Positions 12,403 to 22,013 of a stretch of DNA of 64,000 bases are shown here, piece after piece. The DNA is taken from contig AP019702.1 in the NCBI GenBank assembly GCA_006739055.1, positions 3,063,388 through 3,127,387 on the forward strand. The letters run 5' to 3'. The stretch's first letter is position 1, and every line of letters starts with the position of its first letter. Both the position numbers and the translations under genes were made by a program. The stretch is from Allostella vacuolata. GTDB taxonomy: Bacteria > Pseudomonadota > Alphaproteobacteria > ATCC43930 > Allostellaceae. The notes under the pieces are model-generated. The model made no database searches and was not told where the DNA came from. It worked only from the letters and a program-made list of their open reading frames with translations.

Positions 12403-14705
12403 GCGGTGCAGCCTCCGAGAAAGGGCAAGGGGTGCTTCGTACGTTCGTGATCGCCTTGGCGCTGGTGACAAGCGCTCTGGTCGCTGCGGTTCCCGCCATG
12501 GCCCAGTTCGGGCAGGGGACCATCCAGGAAGTTCGCATCGAGGGGACGCAGCGTATCGAGCCGGAAACGGTCCGCTCGTACCTGGCCGTCCAGCCGGGCG
12601 AACAGTTCGAATCCCAGGCGGTCGACCGCTCCCTCAAGGCCCTGTTCGCGACCGGCCTGTTCGCCGACGTGACGCTGCGCCGCGACGGCAATGCGCTGAT
12701 CGTGCGGGTGGTCGAGAACCCGATCATCAACCGGATCGCGTTCGAGGGGAACAAGCGGATCACCACCGAGGTGCTCAACACCGAGGTGCAGCTGCGGCCG
12801 CGCACGGTCTACACCCGGACCAAGATCCAGAACGACGTCAAGCGCATCCTCGACCTGTACCGCCGCTCCGGCCGGTTCGCCGCGACCGTCGAGCCCAAGG
12901 TCATCCAGCGCGAGCAGAACCGCGTCGACCTGGTCTTCGAGATCGACGAGGGTGCGCTGACCGGGGTCCGCCGCATCAACTTCGTCGGCAACAAGGTCTA
13001 CAGCGACGGCCGCCTGCGCGAGGTGATCCAGACCAAGGAGACCCGCTGGTGGCGGTTCCTCACCTCCGACGACAGCTATGATCCGGACCGGCTGACCTTC
13101 GATCGCGAGCTGCTGCGCAAGTTCTATCTGTCGGAAGGCTATGCCGACTTCCGCGTAGTCTCCTCGGTCGCCGAGCTGACGCCCGACCGCGAGGGCTTCG
13201 TCATCACGGTGACGATGGAAGAGGGCGAGAAGTACAAGTACGGCAAGATCGATGTCGTCTCGCAGCTCAAGGACCTGGATCCGGAATCGCTGCGCAGCAT
13301 GGTCGCCGCGGTCGAGGGCCGCGACTACAACGCCGACCAGGTCGAGACGACGATCACCCGCCTGACCGACGCCGTCGGCAATCGCGGCTACGCCTTCGTC
13401 GATGTCCGCCCGCAGATCCAGCGGGACCGCGAGAAGAAGGAAATCGCCGTCACCTTCGAGATCCAGGAGGGGCCGCGGGTCTTCGTCGAGCGGATCGACA
13501 TCGTCGGCAACGTCCGCACCCTCGACAAGGTGGTGCGCCGCGAGTTCCAGATCGTCGAGGGCGATGCCTTCAACGCCGCCAAGCTGCGCCGTTCCCGGCA
13601 GCGGGTGCGCGACCTGGGCTACTTCAAGAAGGTCGAGCTGACCAACGTTCCGGGCGGCGCGCCCGACCGCACCGTGGTGACGGTGGAGGTCGAGGAGCAG
13701 TCGACGGGCGAGATCGCCTTCGGCGCCGGCTTCTCCACCAGCGTCGGCGTGCTGGGCGACGTCAGCCTGCGCGAACGCAACCTGCTCGGCCGCGGCCAGG
13801 ACCTGCGGGTCGGCTTCGCCCTGTCCGAGCGGTCGCAGGAAGTCGACCTCAGCTTCACCGAACCCTACTTCCTCGACCGCAACGTCTCGGCCGGCTTCGA
13901 CCTCTTCCGCATCGTCCGCGACCTCCAGGACGAGAGCTCCTACGACGAAGAGATCACCGGCCTGTCGCTGCGCACCGGCTTCCAGCTCAGCGAGAACCTG
14001 CGCCAGTCGGTGCGCTATACGCTGCGCCAGGACGAGATCAAGGGCGTGCCGTCGACCGCGTCGCGCTTCATCGCCGAACTGCAGGGGTCGTCGGTCGCAT
14101 CCATCGTCGGCACGACGCTGACCTACGACCGGCGCGACAGCCGGACCGAGCCGACCGACGGCTACTACATCTCGCTGGCGGCCGATCTGGCCGGCGTCGG
14201 CGGCGACCGCCACTTCCTCAAGCCGAAGCTGACCGCCGGATACTATTTCCCGATCGCGCTGCCCTGGGTACTGAGCCTGCGCGGCGAGTTGGGTCATATC
14301 GTCAACTTCGACGACGAGGTGCGGCTGACCGACCGCTTCTTCGTCGGCGGCGACAATTGCCGCGGCTTCCGCAACTCCGGTGTCGGGCCGCGCGACACCA
14401 CCACCCGCGATGCGCTGGGTGGCAACACCTACTATGCGGCAACCACCGAGCTCAGCTTCCCGCTCGGCCTGCCGCAGGAATTCGGCCTCTCGGGCCGCGT
14501 TTTCGGCGACGCCTGCAGCCTCTGGGACTCGGACTCGAAGGGCCCCGAGGTTGCCGACAAGAACTCCATCCGGTTCGCGACCGGCTTCGGTCTTTCGTGG
14601 AAGTCCCCCCTGGGCCCGATCCGCATCGATTTCGCGGTCCCGGTGCTGAAGGAAGATTCCGACCGGTCCGAGAATTTCCGGATCAGCTTCGGAACGAGGT
14701 TCTAG
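12399..14705 (+). CDS. bamA: outer membrane assembly factor BamA
   Basis: 768 residues: a signal peptide ending at AVPAMAQ, about five POTRA domains (IQEVRIEGTQRIEPETVRSY onward) and a C-terminal 16-strand barrel ending in F (FRISFGTRF). It inserts beta-barrel proteins into the outer membrane. RFFVGGDNCRGFRNSGVGPR is the conserved loop 6 region that carries the VRGF/Y-type motif. The GTG at 12399 overlaps the rseP stop; a GTG at 12432 just before LRTFVIALAL, with a purine-rich upstream stretch, would give a more typical signal peptide and may be the true start. Confidence 0.96.
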   Translation: MSGAASEKGQGVLRTFVIALALVTSALVAAVPAMAQFGQGTIQEVRIEGTQRIEPETVRSYLAVQPGEQFESQAVDRSLKALFATGLFADVTLRRDGNALIVRVVENPIINRIAFEGNKRITTEVLNTEVQLRPRTVYTRTKIQNDVKRILDLYRRSGRFAATVEPKVIQREQNRVDLVFEIDEGALTGVRRINFVGNKVYSDGRLREVIQTKETRWWRFLTSDDSYDPDRLTFDRELLRKFYLSEGYADFRVVSSVAELTPDREGFVITVTMEEGEKYKYGKIDVVSQLKDLDPESLRSMVAAVEGRDYNADQVETTITRLTDAVGNRGYAFVDVRPQIQRDREKKEIAVTFEIQEGPRVFVERIDIVGNVRTLDKVVRREFQIVEGDAFNAAKLRRSRQRVRDLGYFKKVELTNVPGGAPDRTVVTVEVEEQSTGEIAFGAGFSTSVGVLGDVSLRERNLLGRGQDLRVGFALSERSQEVDLSFTEPYFLDRNVSAGFDLFRIVRDLQDESSYDEEITGLSLRTGFQLSENLRQSVRYTLRQDEIKGVPSTASRFIAELQGSSVASIVGTTLTYDRRDSRTEPTDGYYISLAADLAGVGGDRHFLKPKLTAGYYFPIALPWVLSLRGELGHIVNFDDEVRLTDRFFVGGDNCRGFRNSGVGPRDTTTRDALGGNTYYAATTELSFPLGLPQEFGLSGRVFGDACSLWDSDSKGPEVADKNSIRFATGFGLSWKSPLGPIRIDFAVPVLKEDSDRSENFRISFGTRF

Positions 14706-14706
14706 G

Positions 14707-15279
14707 ATGAGCAAGCTCGGTTTCTTTCGCGCGGCCGCGGCCGGCGCGCTCTTCGGCGCCGCGGTCGCCGGCACCGTCCTGCCGGCCGCCGCACAGACCC
14801 TGCCCACGCCGATCATCATGATCGTCGACATCCAGGGCGTGCAGCAGAGTTCGAAGGCCTTCAAGAACATCCAGGCGCAGATGCAGACGCATCGGCAGAC
14901 CTTCCAGAAGGAGATCAGCGACCAGGAAGGGCAGCTGCGCTCGGCCGAGCAGGAACTGCAGCGCCAGCGCACCATCCTCTCGCCGGACGCGTTCGGGCAG
15001 AAGCAGCGGGAGTTCCAGGAGCGCGTCAACAACGTGCAGCGCAACGCCCAGTCCAGGCGGCGCCAGCTCGAGGAGGCGTTCAACGACGCCATGCAGCAGG
15101 TGCAGCGCTCGCTCCTCCAGGTGGTCGGCAAGCTGGCCGAGGAGCGCGGCGCCACGGTCGTCCTGCCCAAGACCCTGGTGGTGCTGGTGGACAAGCGGTT
15201 CGACGTGTCCGACGAGGCGCTGAAGCGGCTCGACACCGCGATCACCCAGGTCGCCGTCAAGCTGCCGGCCAAGAAGTAG
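14707..15279 (+). CDS. skp: OmpH/Skp family periplasmic chaperone
   Basis: 190 residues. An N-terminal signal peptide with a hydrophobic core and AAAQ cleavage region is followed by a beta strand (PIIMIVDIQGVQQSSKAFKN), a long charged coiled coil (roughly residues 60-140, rich in Q, E and R) and a closing strand region (RGATVVLPKTLVVLVD). Skp trimers hold unfolded outer-membrane proteins for BamA, which is encoded directly upstream with a 1-base gap. The start is a clear ATG preceded by CGAGG. Confidence 0.92.
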   Translation: MSKLGFFRAAAAGALFGAAVAGTVLPAAAQTLPTPIIMIVDIQGVQQSSKAFKNIQAQMQTHRQTFQKEISDQEGQLRSAEQELQRQRTILSPDAFGQKQREFQERVNNVQRNAQSRRRQLEEAFNDAMQQVQRSLLQVVGKLAEERGATVVLPKTLVVLVDKRFDVSDEALKRLDTAITQVAVKLPAKK

Positions 15280-15303
15280 CCCCGAGCGGATCCGGCCGGT
15301 CCG

Positions 15304-16323
15304 ATGGCCGATCCCCGATTCCACGAGCTGGCCGGCCCCTGGTCGCTGGCGGACCTGGCCCGGCTGACCGGCGCGGAACCGCGCCCCGGCGAACGCGGCG
15401 ACATGTTCCACGACGTGGCCCCGCTCGACGCGGCCGGTCCGGGCGACGTCGCCTTCGTCGAGGACCGCCGCTATTTCGAGGCGCTCGGCGACAGCGGCGC
15501 AGGGGCCTGCTTCATCCATCCGGATGCGGCGGGCCGCGCCCCCGCCGGCATGGCCCTGCTCGTCACCAAGGGGCCGCAGCGGGCATTCGCCATCGCCGCC
15601 GCCGCCTTCCACCCGCCGGATCCGTTGACGCCCGGGGTCGCCGCTACTGCCTGGGTGGATCCCACGGCAGAGGTCGACCCGACCTGCCAGATCGCGCCCG
15701 GCGCGTGCGTCGGCGCGGGCGCCCGCTTGGCCGCCGGCGTGCTGGTCGGGCCCAATGCCGTGGTCGGCCGCAACTGCGTGCTCGGCGCCGGAACCAGGGT
15801 CGGCCCCGGGGCCAGCGTCACCCACGCGCTGGTCGGCGAGCGGGTGACGATCCATGCCGGCGTGCGCATCGGTGCGGACGGCTTCGGAGTCGTCCCCGGC
15901 CGCGACGGGCACGTCAAGATTCCGCAACTCGGGCGTGTCATCATCCACGACGATGTGGAGATCGGCGCCAACAGCACCATCGACCGCGGGGCGCTCGGCG
16001 ACACCGTCGTCGGACCGGGCTGCTTCATTGATAATCTGGTGCAGATCGGGCACAACGTCCGCCTGGGTCGAGGCTGCATCATCGCAGCCCAGGTGGGCAT
16101 TTCCGGCAGCGCCATCCTTGGCGACAACGTCATGATGGGCGGGCAGTCGGGCCTGACGGGGCATATTCGGATCGGCGACGGCGTCCGGGTCGCGGCCCAG
16201 AGCGGTGTGATGCGCGAAGTGCCCGCCGGCACGAGCATGGGCGGCAGTCCCGCCGTCCCGCTGCCGGAATTCCTGCGGCAGACCGCACTGCTTCGTCGGT
16301 TGGTGAAAGGGAAAGGCGCTTAG
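15304..16323 (+). CDS. lpxD: UDP-3-O-acyl-(amino)glucosamine N-acyltransferase
   Basis: 339 residues. It adds the second 3-hydroxyacyl chain in lipid A synthesis. An N-terminal uridine-binding domain is followed by a left-handed beta-helix of hexapeptide repeats (for example [20 protein letters not shown] and [20 protein letters not shown]) and the catalytic-histidine region [16 protein letters not shown]. The C-terminus forms the usual helical tail ending RLVKGKGA. It lies between skp and fabZ in the standard lipid A gene order. Confidence 0.96.
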   Translation: MADPRFHELAGPWSLADLARLTGAEPRPGERGDMFHDVAPLDAAGPGDVAFVEDRRYFEALGDSGAGACFIHPDAAGRAPAGMALLVTKGPQRAFAIAAAAFHPPDPLTPGVAATAWVDPTAEVDPTCQIAPGACVGAGARLAAGVLVGPNAVVGRNCVLGAGTRVGPGASVTHALVGERVTIHAGVRIGADGFGVVPGRDGHVKIPQLGRVIIHDDVEIGANSTIDRGALGDTVVGPGCFIDNLVQIGHNVRLGRGCIIAAQVGISGSAILGDNVMMGGQSGLTGHIRIGDGVRVAAQSGVMREVPAGTSMGGSPAVPLPEFLRQTALLRRLVKGKGA

Positions 16324-16327
16324 GAGC

Positions 16328-16792
16328 ATGGACGGCAACGAGCCCGCGGTCACCGGGTTGACCATCGACATCGAGCGCGTGATGGCGATGATCCCGCACC
16401 GCTACCCGTTCCTCATGATCGACCGGGTGGTCGAGGTGGTGGCGAACGAAGGCTGCGTCGGCATCAAGAACGTCTCGATCAACGAACCGTTCTTCCAGGG
16501 CCATTTCCCGGGCAAGCCGGTCATGCCGGGCGTGCTGATCATCGAGGCGATGGCCCAGACCTCCGCTGTCCTGGTCGTCCACACGCTGGGCGAGGCGTCG
16601 GAAGGCAAGCTCGTCTATTTCATGTCGGTGGACGGGGCGCGCTTCCGCAAGCCGGTCGGCCCCGGCGACCAGCTGCGTGTGCATGTCCGCAAGGAGCGTA
16701 GCCGGGGCAACGTCTGGAAGTTCTCCGCCGAGGCCAAGGTCGACGGCCAGCTCGTCGCCGAGGCGACCTACGCCGCAATGATCCTCGATTAG
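16328..16792 (+). CDS. fabZ: 3-hydroxyacyl-ACP dehydratase
   Basis: 154 residues, hot-dog fold. It dehydrates 3-hydroxyacyl-ACP in fatty acid elongation and competes with LpxA and LpxD for the same 3-hydroxyacyl-ACP pool. The catalytic histidine and glutamate are in [35 protein letters not shown] is the N-terminal signature. The ATG at 16328 follows TAGGAG made partly from the lpxD stop (gap 4 bases). Located between lpxD and lpxA, the usual place. Confidence 0.97.
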   Translation: MDGNEPAVTGLTIDIERVMAMIPHRYPFLMIDRVVEVVANEGCVGIKNVSINEPFFQGHFPGKPVMPGVLIIEAMAQTSAVLVVHTLGEASEGKLVYFMSVDGARFRKPVGPGDQLRVHVRKERSRGNVWKFSAEAKVDGQLVAEATYAAMILD

Positions 16793-16812
16793 GAGCCTCG
16801 GCTTCCCCTCTC

Positions 16813-17610
16813 ATGACCAATATTCATCCGACGGCCGTCGTGGCCCCGGGCGCCGAGATCGGCGACGGGGTGACGATCGGGCCGTTCTGCTGCGTCGGCG
16901 AGAACGTCCGGCTCGGCGATGGCGTCACGCTGGTTTCCCATGTCGTCGTCGACGGGCACACGACGATCGGGCAGGGGACGCGTGTCTTCCCCTTTGCCGC
17001 CCTTGGCCTGCCGCCGCAACACCTGCGCTACAAGGGCGAGCGGGTGCTGCTGGAGATCGGGCGCGACAACCAGATCCGCGAGCATGTCACCATGCACCCC
17101 GGCACCTCGTTCGGCAGCGGCCGGACGCGGATCGGCGACAATGGGCTGTTCATGGTGGGCACGCATGTCGCCCATGACTGCGAGATCGGCAACCACGTCA
17201 TCATGGCCAACAACGCCACGCTGGGCGGCCATGTGCATGTCGACGACCACGCCTATCTGGGCGGCCTGTGCGCCGTGCACCAGTTCGTCCGCATCGGCCA
17301 TCACGCCATGATCGGCGGCATGTCGGGGGTGGAAAGCGACGTCATTCCCTATGGCTCGGTGATGGGCGACCGGGGCCGCCTGTCCGGCCTCAACGTGGTC
17401 GGGCTGAAGCGCCACGGCTTCTCGCGCGAGGACGTGCACCGGCTGCGCAGCGCCTACCGGCTGCTGTTCGCGCAGGAAGGGACGATGGCCGAGCGGATCG
17501 TCGACGTGGCGGAGCTGTTCAACGATCACCCGCCGGTCATGGACATCGTCAACTTCATCCGCGAGGACTCGACCCGGTCGATCTGCCAGCCGCGGGCGAA
17601 TGGCGGGTAA
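16813..17610 (+). CDS. lpxA: UDP-N-acetylglucosamine (or GlcNAc3N) acyltransferase
   Basis: 265 residues, first enzyme of lipid A synthesis. Hexapeptide-repeat beta-helix from IHPTAVVAPGAEIGDGVTIG onward; the catalytic histidine is in THVAHDCEIGNHVIMANNAT. The helical tail begins LKRHGFSREDVHRLRSAYRL. The glycine equivalent to E. coli Gly173, in the VMGDRG stretch, is kept, which in known LpxA proteins goes with a long (about C14) hydroxyacyl chain. The nearby gnnA-gnnB pair suggests the acceptor could be UDP-GlcNAc3N. It overlaps lpxI by 11 bases. Confidence 0.96.
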   Translation: MTNIHPTAVVAPGAEIGDGVTIGPFCCVGENVRLGDGVTLVSHVVVDGHTTIGQGTRVFPFAALGLPPQHLRYKGERVLLEIGRDNQIREHVTMHPGTSFGSGRTRIGDNGLFMVGTHVAHDCEIGNHVIMANNATLGGHVHVDDHAYLGGLCAVHQFVRIGHHAMIGGMSGVESDVIPYGSVMGDRGRLSGLNVVGLKRHGFSREDVHRLRSAYRLLFAQEGTMAERIVDVAELFNDHPPVMDIVNFIREDSTRSICQPRANGG

Positions 17611-18427
17611 GCTCGGCATCATCGCCGGCCGCGGCCCCCTGCCGCGCCAGGCGGCCGCCGCCTGCCGGGCCGGGGAGCGGCCCTACTTCATCCTTGGCCT
17701 GGAAGGCGAGACCGAGCCGGAGACCCTCAACGAGGGCCCCAGCGCTATCGTGCGCATGGGCGCGGTCGGCACCGCGCTGAGCATCCTGCGCAGCAACGGG
17801 GTCGAGGAGGTGGTCATGGTGGGGCGGGTCCAGCGGCCGGCCCTGTCGGCGCTCCGCCCGGACTGGACGGGCACGCGCCTCCTGGCCCGCATCGGCATCC
17901 GGGCGGCCGGGGATGACGGCCTGCTGTCGGCGGTGGTGGCGGAACTGGAGCGGGAGGGGTTCCGGGTCGTCGGTATCGAGCAGATCCTGGAATCCCTGCT
18001 GATCGCCGAGGGGCCCGTCGGGCGCCATCGGCCCGACGCCACCGCCGCGGCGGATATCGAGCGCGGGCGCGAGGTGGCGACGATCCTGGGCCGGCTCGAC
18101 GTGGGGCAGGGCGTCGTCGTCCAGAAGGGAACCGTGCTCGCGGTCGAGGCGGTCGAGGGCACCGATGCCATGATCGCGCGGGCGGGGGCGATCCGGCTCG
18201 AGCCGCAGGGTGGCGTCCTGGTCAAGATGCGCAAGCCGCAGCAGGAGCGCCGGGTGGACCTGCCGACGATCGGCACCGCGACCATCGACCGGGCGGCGGC
18301 GGCCGGGCTGGCCGGGATCGCGGTCGAGGCGGGGGGCGCCCTGGTGGTCGACCGGCAGGCGGTGGCGGATGCGGCCGACGCGGCCGGGCTGTTCGTCGTC
18401 GGCATCCCGCCGCTTCCGGTCGCCTGA
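17600..18427 (+). CDS. lpxI: UDP-2,3-diacylglucosamine pyrophosphatase LpxI
   Basis: 275 residues, formerly the DUF1009 family. It hydrolyses UDP-2,3-diacylglucosamine to lipid X and UMP, the step done by LpxH in E. coli. The N-terminal KLGIIAGRGPLPRQAAAACR, the central RAAGDDGLLSAVVAELEREG and the C-terminal DLPTIGTATIDRAAAAGLAG and GGALVVDRQAVADAAD stretches are characteristic. The start overlaps the lpxA end and lpxB follows by 11 bases, so the lpxA-lpxI-lpxB order of alphaproteobacteria is kept. Confidence 0.94.
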   Translation: MAGKLGIIAGRGPLPRQAAAACRAGERPYFILGLEGETEPETLNEGPSAIVRMGAVGTALSILRSNGVEEVVMVGRVQRPALSALRPDWTGTRLLARIGIRAAGDDGLLSAVVAELEREGFRVVGIEQILESLLIAEGPVGRHRPDATAAADIERGREVATILGRLDVGQGVVVQKGTVLAVEAVEGTDAMIARAGAIRLEPQGGVLVKMRKPQQERRVDLPTIGTATIDRAAAAGLAGIAVEAGGALVVDRQAVADAADAAGLFVVGIPPLPVA

Positions 18428-18438
18428 GCGGCCCGCCC

Positions 18439-19614
18439 ATGGCCGGCCCGATCCCGACCATCTTCCTGATCGCGGCCGAGCCCTCCGGCGACGCCCTGGG
18501 CGGCCGGCTGATGGCGGCCCTGTCGCGGCAGTTGGACGGACAGGTGGCCTTCGACGGCATCGGCGGCGAGCGCATGGCGGCGGCGGGGCTCGTCAGCCGC
18601 GTCCCCCTGTCGGCCCTGTCGCTGTTCGGGGTGTTCGAGGTGCTGCCCCAGGCGATGCGGATCCTGCGCCTGGTGCGCGACACGGCCGACGCCATCGTGG
18701 CGGCGAAGCCCGCCGCCGTCGTCACCATCGATTCCTCGGGCTTCAACTTCCGGCTCGCCCGGCGCCTGCGCCAGGCGGGTTATGCCGGGCCGCTCGTCCA
18801 CTACGTCGCGCCGCAGCTGTGGGCCTGGTGGCGCCCGGCCAAGGCCCGCGCGCTCGTCGCCTGGTACGACCGGGTGCTGGCGCTGTTTCCCTTCGAGCCC
18901 GCCTTCTTCGCCGGCCACGGGATCGACTGCCGGTTCGTCGGCCATCCGGCGATCGAGGAGGGCTTCGGGGACCGGGCCGATCCCACGTTCCGCGAACGGC
19001 ACGGGATCCCGCCCGGGGTACCCGTGCTGGCCGTCCTGCCCGGCAGCCGCGGGTCGGAGATCAAGCGCCTGCTGCCGATCTTCGCCGACGCCACGGCCGA
19101 ACTGGCACGGCGGATTCCCGGCCTGCACGTCGTCCTGCCGACCGTGCCGACGGTGGCCGACCGGGTCGCCCAGGCGGTGGCCGGCTGGGGCGTTCCCGTG
19201 ACCGTCATCCGCGACCGGCGCGACAAGCCGGCCGCCTTTGCCGAGAGCACGGCCGCGCTCGCCGCCTCCGGCACGGTGACGCTCGAACTGGCGCTGAGCG
19301 GCACGCCCTTCGTCGTCGGCTACCAGCTGAACGCCCTGACCGCCTGGCTGCTGCGCCGCAAGGCGACCGTCCGCTACGCCACGATGGTGAACCTGCTGAT
19401 GGACCGCGCCATCGTCCCGGAGCTGCTGCAGGAGGCCTGCACGGCGGCGGCCCTGGCCGACGCGCTGGAGTCGCTGCTGACCGACCCCGCCGCTCGGGAG
19501 CGACAGCGCCGCGACCTGGCCGTGGCCATCGGCCGGCTCGGACTGGACGGCGCACCGCCCAGCGAGCGCGCCGCGGCAGAGGTCTTGTCGCTCATGGCCG
19601 CGCGGACGGGGTGA
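18439..19614 (+). CDS. lpxB: lipid A disaccharide synthase
   Basis: 391 residues, family 19 glycosyltransferase that joins UDP-2,3-diacylglucosamine to lipid X. Signatures: FLIAAEPSGDALGGRLMAAL, GIGGERMAAAGLVSRVPLSA, VHYVAPQLWAWWRPAKAR, AVLPGSRGSEIKRLLPIFAD and the donor-site GTVTLELALSGTPFVVGYQ. It is the last gene of the long plus-strand cluster. Its last 23 bases overlap the end of the convergent MFS gene. Confidence 0.96.
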   Translation: MAGPIPTIFLIAAEPSGDALGGRLMAALSRQLDGQVAFDGIGGERMAAAGLVSRVPLSALSLFGVFEVLPQAMRILRLVRDTADAIVAAKPAAVVTIDSSGFNFRLARRLRQAGYAGPLVHYVAPQLWAWWRPAKARALVAWYDRVLALFPFEPAFFAGHGIDCRFVGHPAIEEGFGDRADPTFRERHGIPPGVPVLAVLPGSRGSEIKRLLPIFADATAELARRIPGLHVVLPTVPTVADRVAQAVAGWGVPVTVIRDRRDKPAAFAESTAALAASGTVTLELALSGTPFVVGYQLNALTAWLLRRKATVRYATMVNLLMDRAIVPELLQEACTAAALADALESLLTDPAARERQRRDLAVAIGRLGLDGAPPSERAAAEVLSLMAARTG

Positions 19615-20863
19615 GGCGGGCGGCCGCCCGCTGGTCGCTGGGCCGCACGTCCGGCACCCGTGTATAGGCGGCCAGTCCCAGCACCAGGACCGCGGCCAGA
19701 TAGGCGAAGACGCAGCGATAGGCAGCCTCCGGATAGGCCCCGTCGCTGGCCCCGAAGGCGCCGACGATGACGCCTGACATGGTCTGGCCGATGGCGACCC
19801 CCAGCATCGTCGACATGTTGAGGACGGTCAGGCCGCGCCCGGCCATGGTGTCGGGCAGCAGGCCCCGGCTGTGGGTCTGCAGGATGATGGTGATCGAACC
19901 GCCGAAGGCCAGCGCCATGAAGAGCAGGGTCGCCAGCCACAGGGGCGGCGCGGACAGGAGCGCCAGCGTCGAGAGCACGCAGATGGTGACCGTGCCGCCG
20001 CACAGGACCAGGCGCTTGCGCGTATCGAAGATGCGGTCGAGCGGTCCGTAGGACAGGTTGCCGGCGATCGAGGCGATGCTCATCGCGAACAGCACCTGGC
20101 CGCGGCCGACCGCGTCCAGCCCGTGCACGTCCGCCAGGTAGGGGCCGCCCCACAGGCCGAGCACGGTCAGCACGGCCGACAGCGTGCAGAGGTGGATGGC
20201 GAAGAAGTACTTGATCGCCGGGATGCGCCAGACCCGGGGCAGGCCGCGCAGGATGACGCCGAGCGGCTCGGCGCGTCCGCCGGCCGGGGCCCATCCGGGC
20301 GGACCGTCGCGGACCAGGAAGACCAGCAGCAGCACCAGCAGGGCGGTCGCGACCCCGGCGCCGGCGAAGGTCGCCCGCCAGCCGATCGCCTCCACGGCGA
20401 GCGCCAGCGGCCAGGTGGCGAGGATGATCCCGCCCGCCCCGGTCGCGACCATGACGCTGATCGCGGTCGCCAGCCGGTCGGGCGGGAACCAGCGGGCGAA
20501 GGTCATGATGGAGCCCATCAGGACGCCGGCCGAGCCGATCCCCAGCAGGATGCGGCCCGCCACCAGCCCCGGCACCGTGTCGCTGGCCGCGAACACGAAC
20601 GCGCCCGCGACGGCGACCAGCAGCAGGCCGATATTGGTCAGCCGCGGGCCATAGCGGTCGAGCAGCACGCCGATCGGGAGCTGGGCCAGCGCGAAGGCGA
20701 AGAAGAAGGCGCCGGTCAGCGCCCCCATCGCGTCCGAGGTCAGCTCCAGCTCGCGCATCAGGTCGGGCGCAATGACCGCGTTGGTCGCCCGGAAGAACTG
20801 GCTGGCGATGTAGACGAGCCCCAGCGTCGGGACCAGCAGCAGGGCCCGACGGCGGGGCGTCAC
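19592..20863 (-). CDS. MFS transporter
   Basis: 423 residues with about twelve hydrophobic segments in two halves separated by a charged loop near residues 190-210, the usual major facilitator plan. GIGSAGVLMGSIMTFARWFP resembles the helix 4-5 motif and LPIGVLLDRYGPR is the motif A loop between helices 2 and 3. The substrate is unknown. The start is a GTG one base after the stop of the gnnB-like gene, so it is very likely the last gene of a gnnA-gnnB-MFS operon. Its end overlaps lpxB by 23 bases tail to tail. Confidence 0.85.
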   Translation of the reverse strand: MTPRRRALLLVPTLGLVYIASQFFRATNAVIAPDLMRELELTSDAMGALTGAFFFAFALAQLPIGVLLDRYGPRLTNIGLLLVAVAGAFVFAASDTVPGLVAGRILLGIGSAGVLMGSIMTFARWFPPDRLATAISVMVATGAGGIILATWPLALAVEAIGWRATFAGAGVATALLVLLLVFLVRDGPPGWAPAGGRAEPLGVILRGLPRVWRIPAIKYFFAIHLCTLSAVLTVLGLWGGPYLADVHGLDAVGRGQVLFAMSIASIAGNLSYGPLDRIFDTRKRLVLCGGTVTICVLSTLALLSAPPLWLATLLFMALAFGGSITIILQTHSRGLLPDTMAGRGLTVLNMSTMLGVAIGQTMSGVIVGAFGASDGAYPEAAYRCVFAYLAAVLVLGLAAYTRVPDVRPSDQRAAARLTPSARP

Positions 20864-20864
20864 C

Positions 20865-22013
20865 TCAGCCGGCCGCCGCCCGGACGATGCCGGCGATCCG
20901 CTCCACCGTCGCCTGGTCCAGTTCGGAATGCATGGGCAGCGACAGGTTGCGCTGGCCGAGCCGCTCCGTCACCGGCAGCGAGCCCGGCCCCTCGGACGTC
21001 GCCTTGAAGGCGGCGTGCAGGTGCAGCGCCTGCTCGTAATAGACCCGGCTCGGGATCTTCTCGGCCGCAAGCGCGGCCTGGATCGCGCTGCGGCGATCCG
21101 ACAGGATGGTGTAGAGGGCCCAGGCGGAGGTGTGGCCGGCCGGGCGGTGCGGCACCGCCACCACCCCTGCCAGCGCCCGGTCGTAGGCGCTGGCGGCCGC
21201 CTCGCGGCGCGCCAGGTCATCGGGGAACGCCTCCAGCTTGACCAGCAGGATCGCCGCCTGGAGGGTGTCCAGGCGCCCGGTCATGCCGATTTCCAGGCAC
21301 TCGCCGCGCGCGTCCTGCCCGTGCATGCGCAGGCGGCGATAGGTATCGGCGCGGTCGGCGTCGTCGGTGAAGAGCGCCCCGCCGTCGCCGGCCGCCCCCA
21401 GCGGCTTGGCCGGGAAGAAGCTGGTCATGGTGGCCGGCGCCAGGCGGCCGACGCGGCGGTTGCCGACGGTGGCGCCGAAGCTCTGGGCGGCGTCGGACAG
21501 CATGAACATGCCTTCGCTCTCGGCCAGCGCGCCGATCGCGGCGTAGTCGGCCGGCAGGCCGAAGATGTCGACCGGCATCACCGCGCGCGGCTTGTACAGC
21601 CCGGCCCGGCGCACGGCCGCCACGCGGCGCTCGAGGTCCGCCGGGTCCATGGTGAAGCTGCGCTCGTCGATGTCGACGAAGATCGGCGCCGCGCCGACCG
21701 AGGCGACCGCCTCCGCCGTCGAGACGAAGGTGAAGGCGGGCACGAAGACCGCGTCGCCGGGCCCGATGCCCTCGGCCATCAGCGCCAGCAGGATCGCATC
21801 ATGGCCGCTGCCGGTGGTCACCACCTGGCCGCCGCCGACATAGTCCGCCAGCGCCGCCTCGAGCTCGCGCACCTCCGGCCCGAGGATGAACTGGCCATGG
21901 TCCATCACCCGGCGGATGCGCTCGTCGAGCCGCTCGCGCAGGCGACGGACCTGGCCCGGGATGTCGACGAAGGGAATGGGAGCGGGAACGGGGGCGGGGG
22001 CTGTGTCAGGCAT
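20865..22013 (-). CDS. gnnB: DegT/DnrJ/EryC1/StrS aminotransferase, probable UDP-GlcNAc3N-forming GnnB
   Basis: 382 residues from the ATG at 22013, chosen because GAGAAGAG precedes it. It is a PLP-dependent sugar aminotransferase: the PLP lysine is about residue 203 in SFFPAKPLGAAGDGGALFTD and the ring aspartate about 184 in MLSDAAQSFGA. GnnB transfers an amino group to the 3-keto sugar made by GnnA, giving UDP-2-acetamido-3-amino-2,3-dideoxyglucose. The start overlaps the gnnA-like stop by 8 bases and the lpx genes adjoin. Family is certain; the GnnB role is inferred from context, and WlbC/WbpE-like roles remain possible. Confidence 0.7.
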   Translation of the reverse strand: MPDTAPAPVPAPIPFVDIPGQVRRLRERLDERIRRVMDHGQFILGPEVRELEAALADYVGGGQVVTTGSGHDAILLALMAEGIGPGDAVFVPAFTFVSTAEAVASVGAAPIFVDIDERSFTMDPADLERRVAAVRRAGLYKPRAVMPVDIFGLPADYAAIGALAESEGMFMLSDAAQSFGATVGNRRVGRLAPATMTSFFPAKPLGAAGDGGALFTDDADRADTYRRLRMHGQDARGECLEIGMTGRLDTLQAAILLVKLEAFPDDLARREAAASAYDRALAGVVAVPHRPAGHTSAWALYTILSDRRSAIQAALAAEKIPSRVYYEQALHLHAAFKATSEGPGSLPVTERLGQRNLSLPMHSELDQATVERIAGIVRAAAG

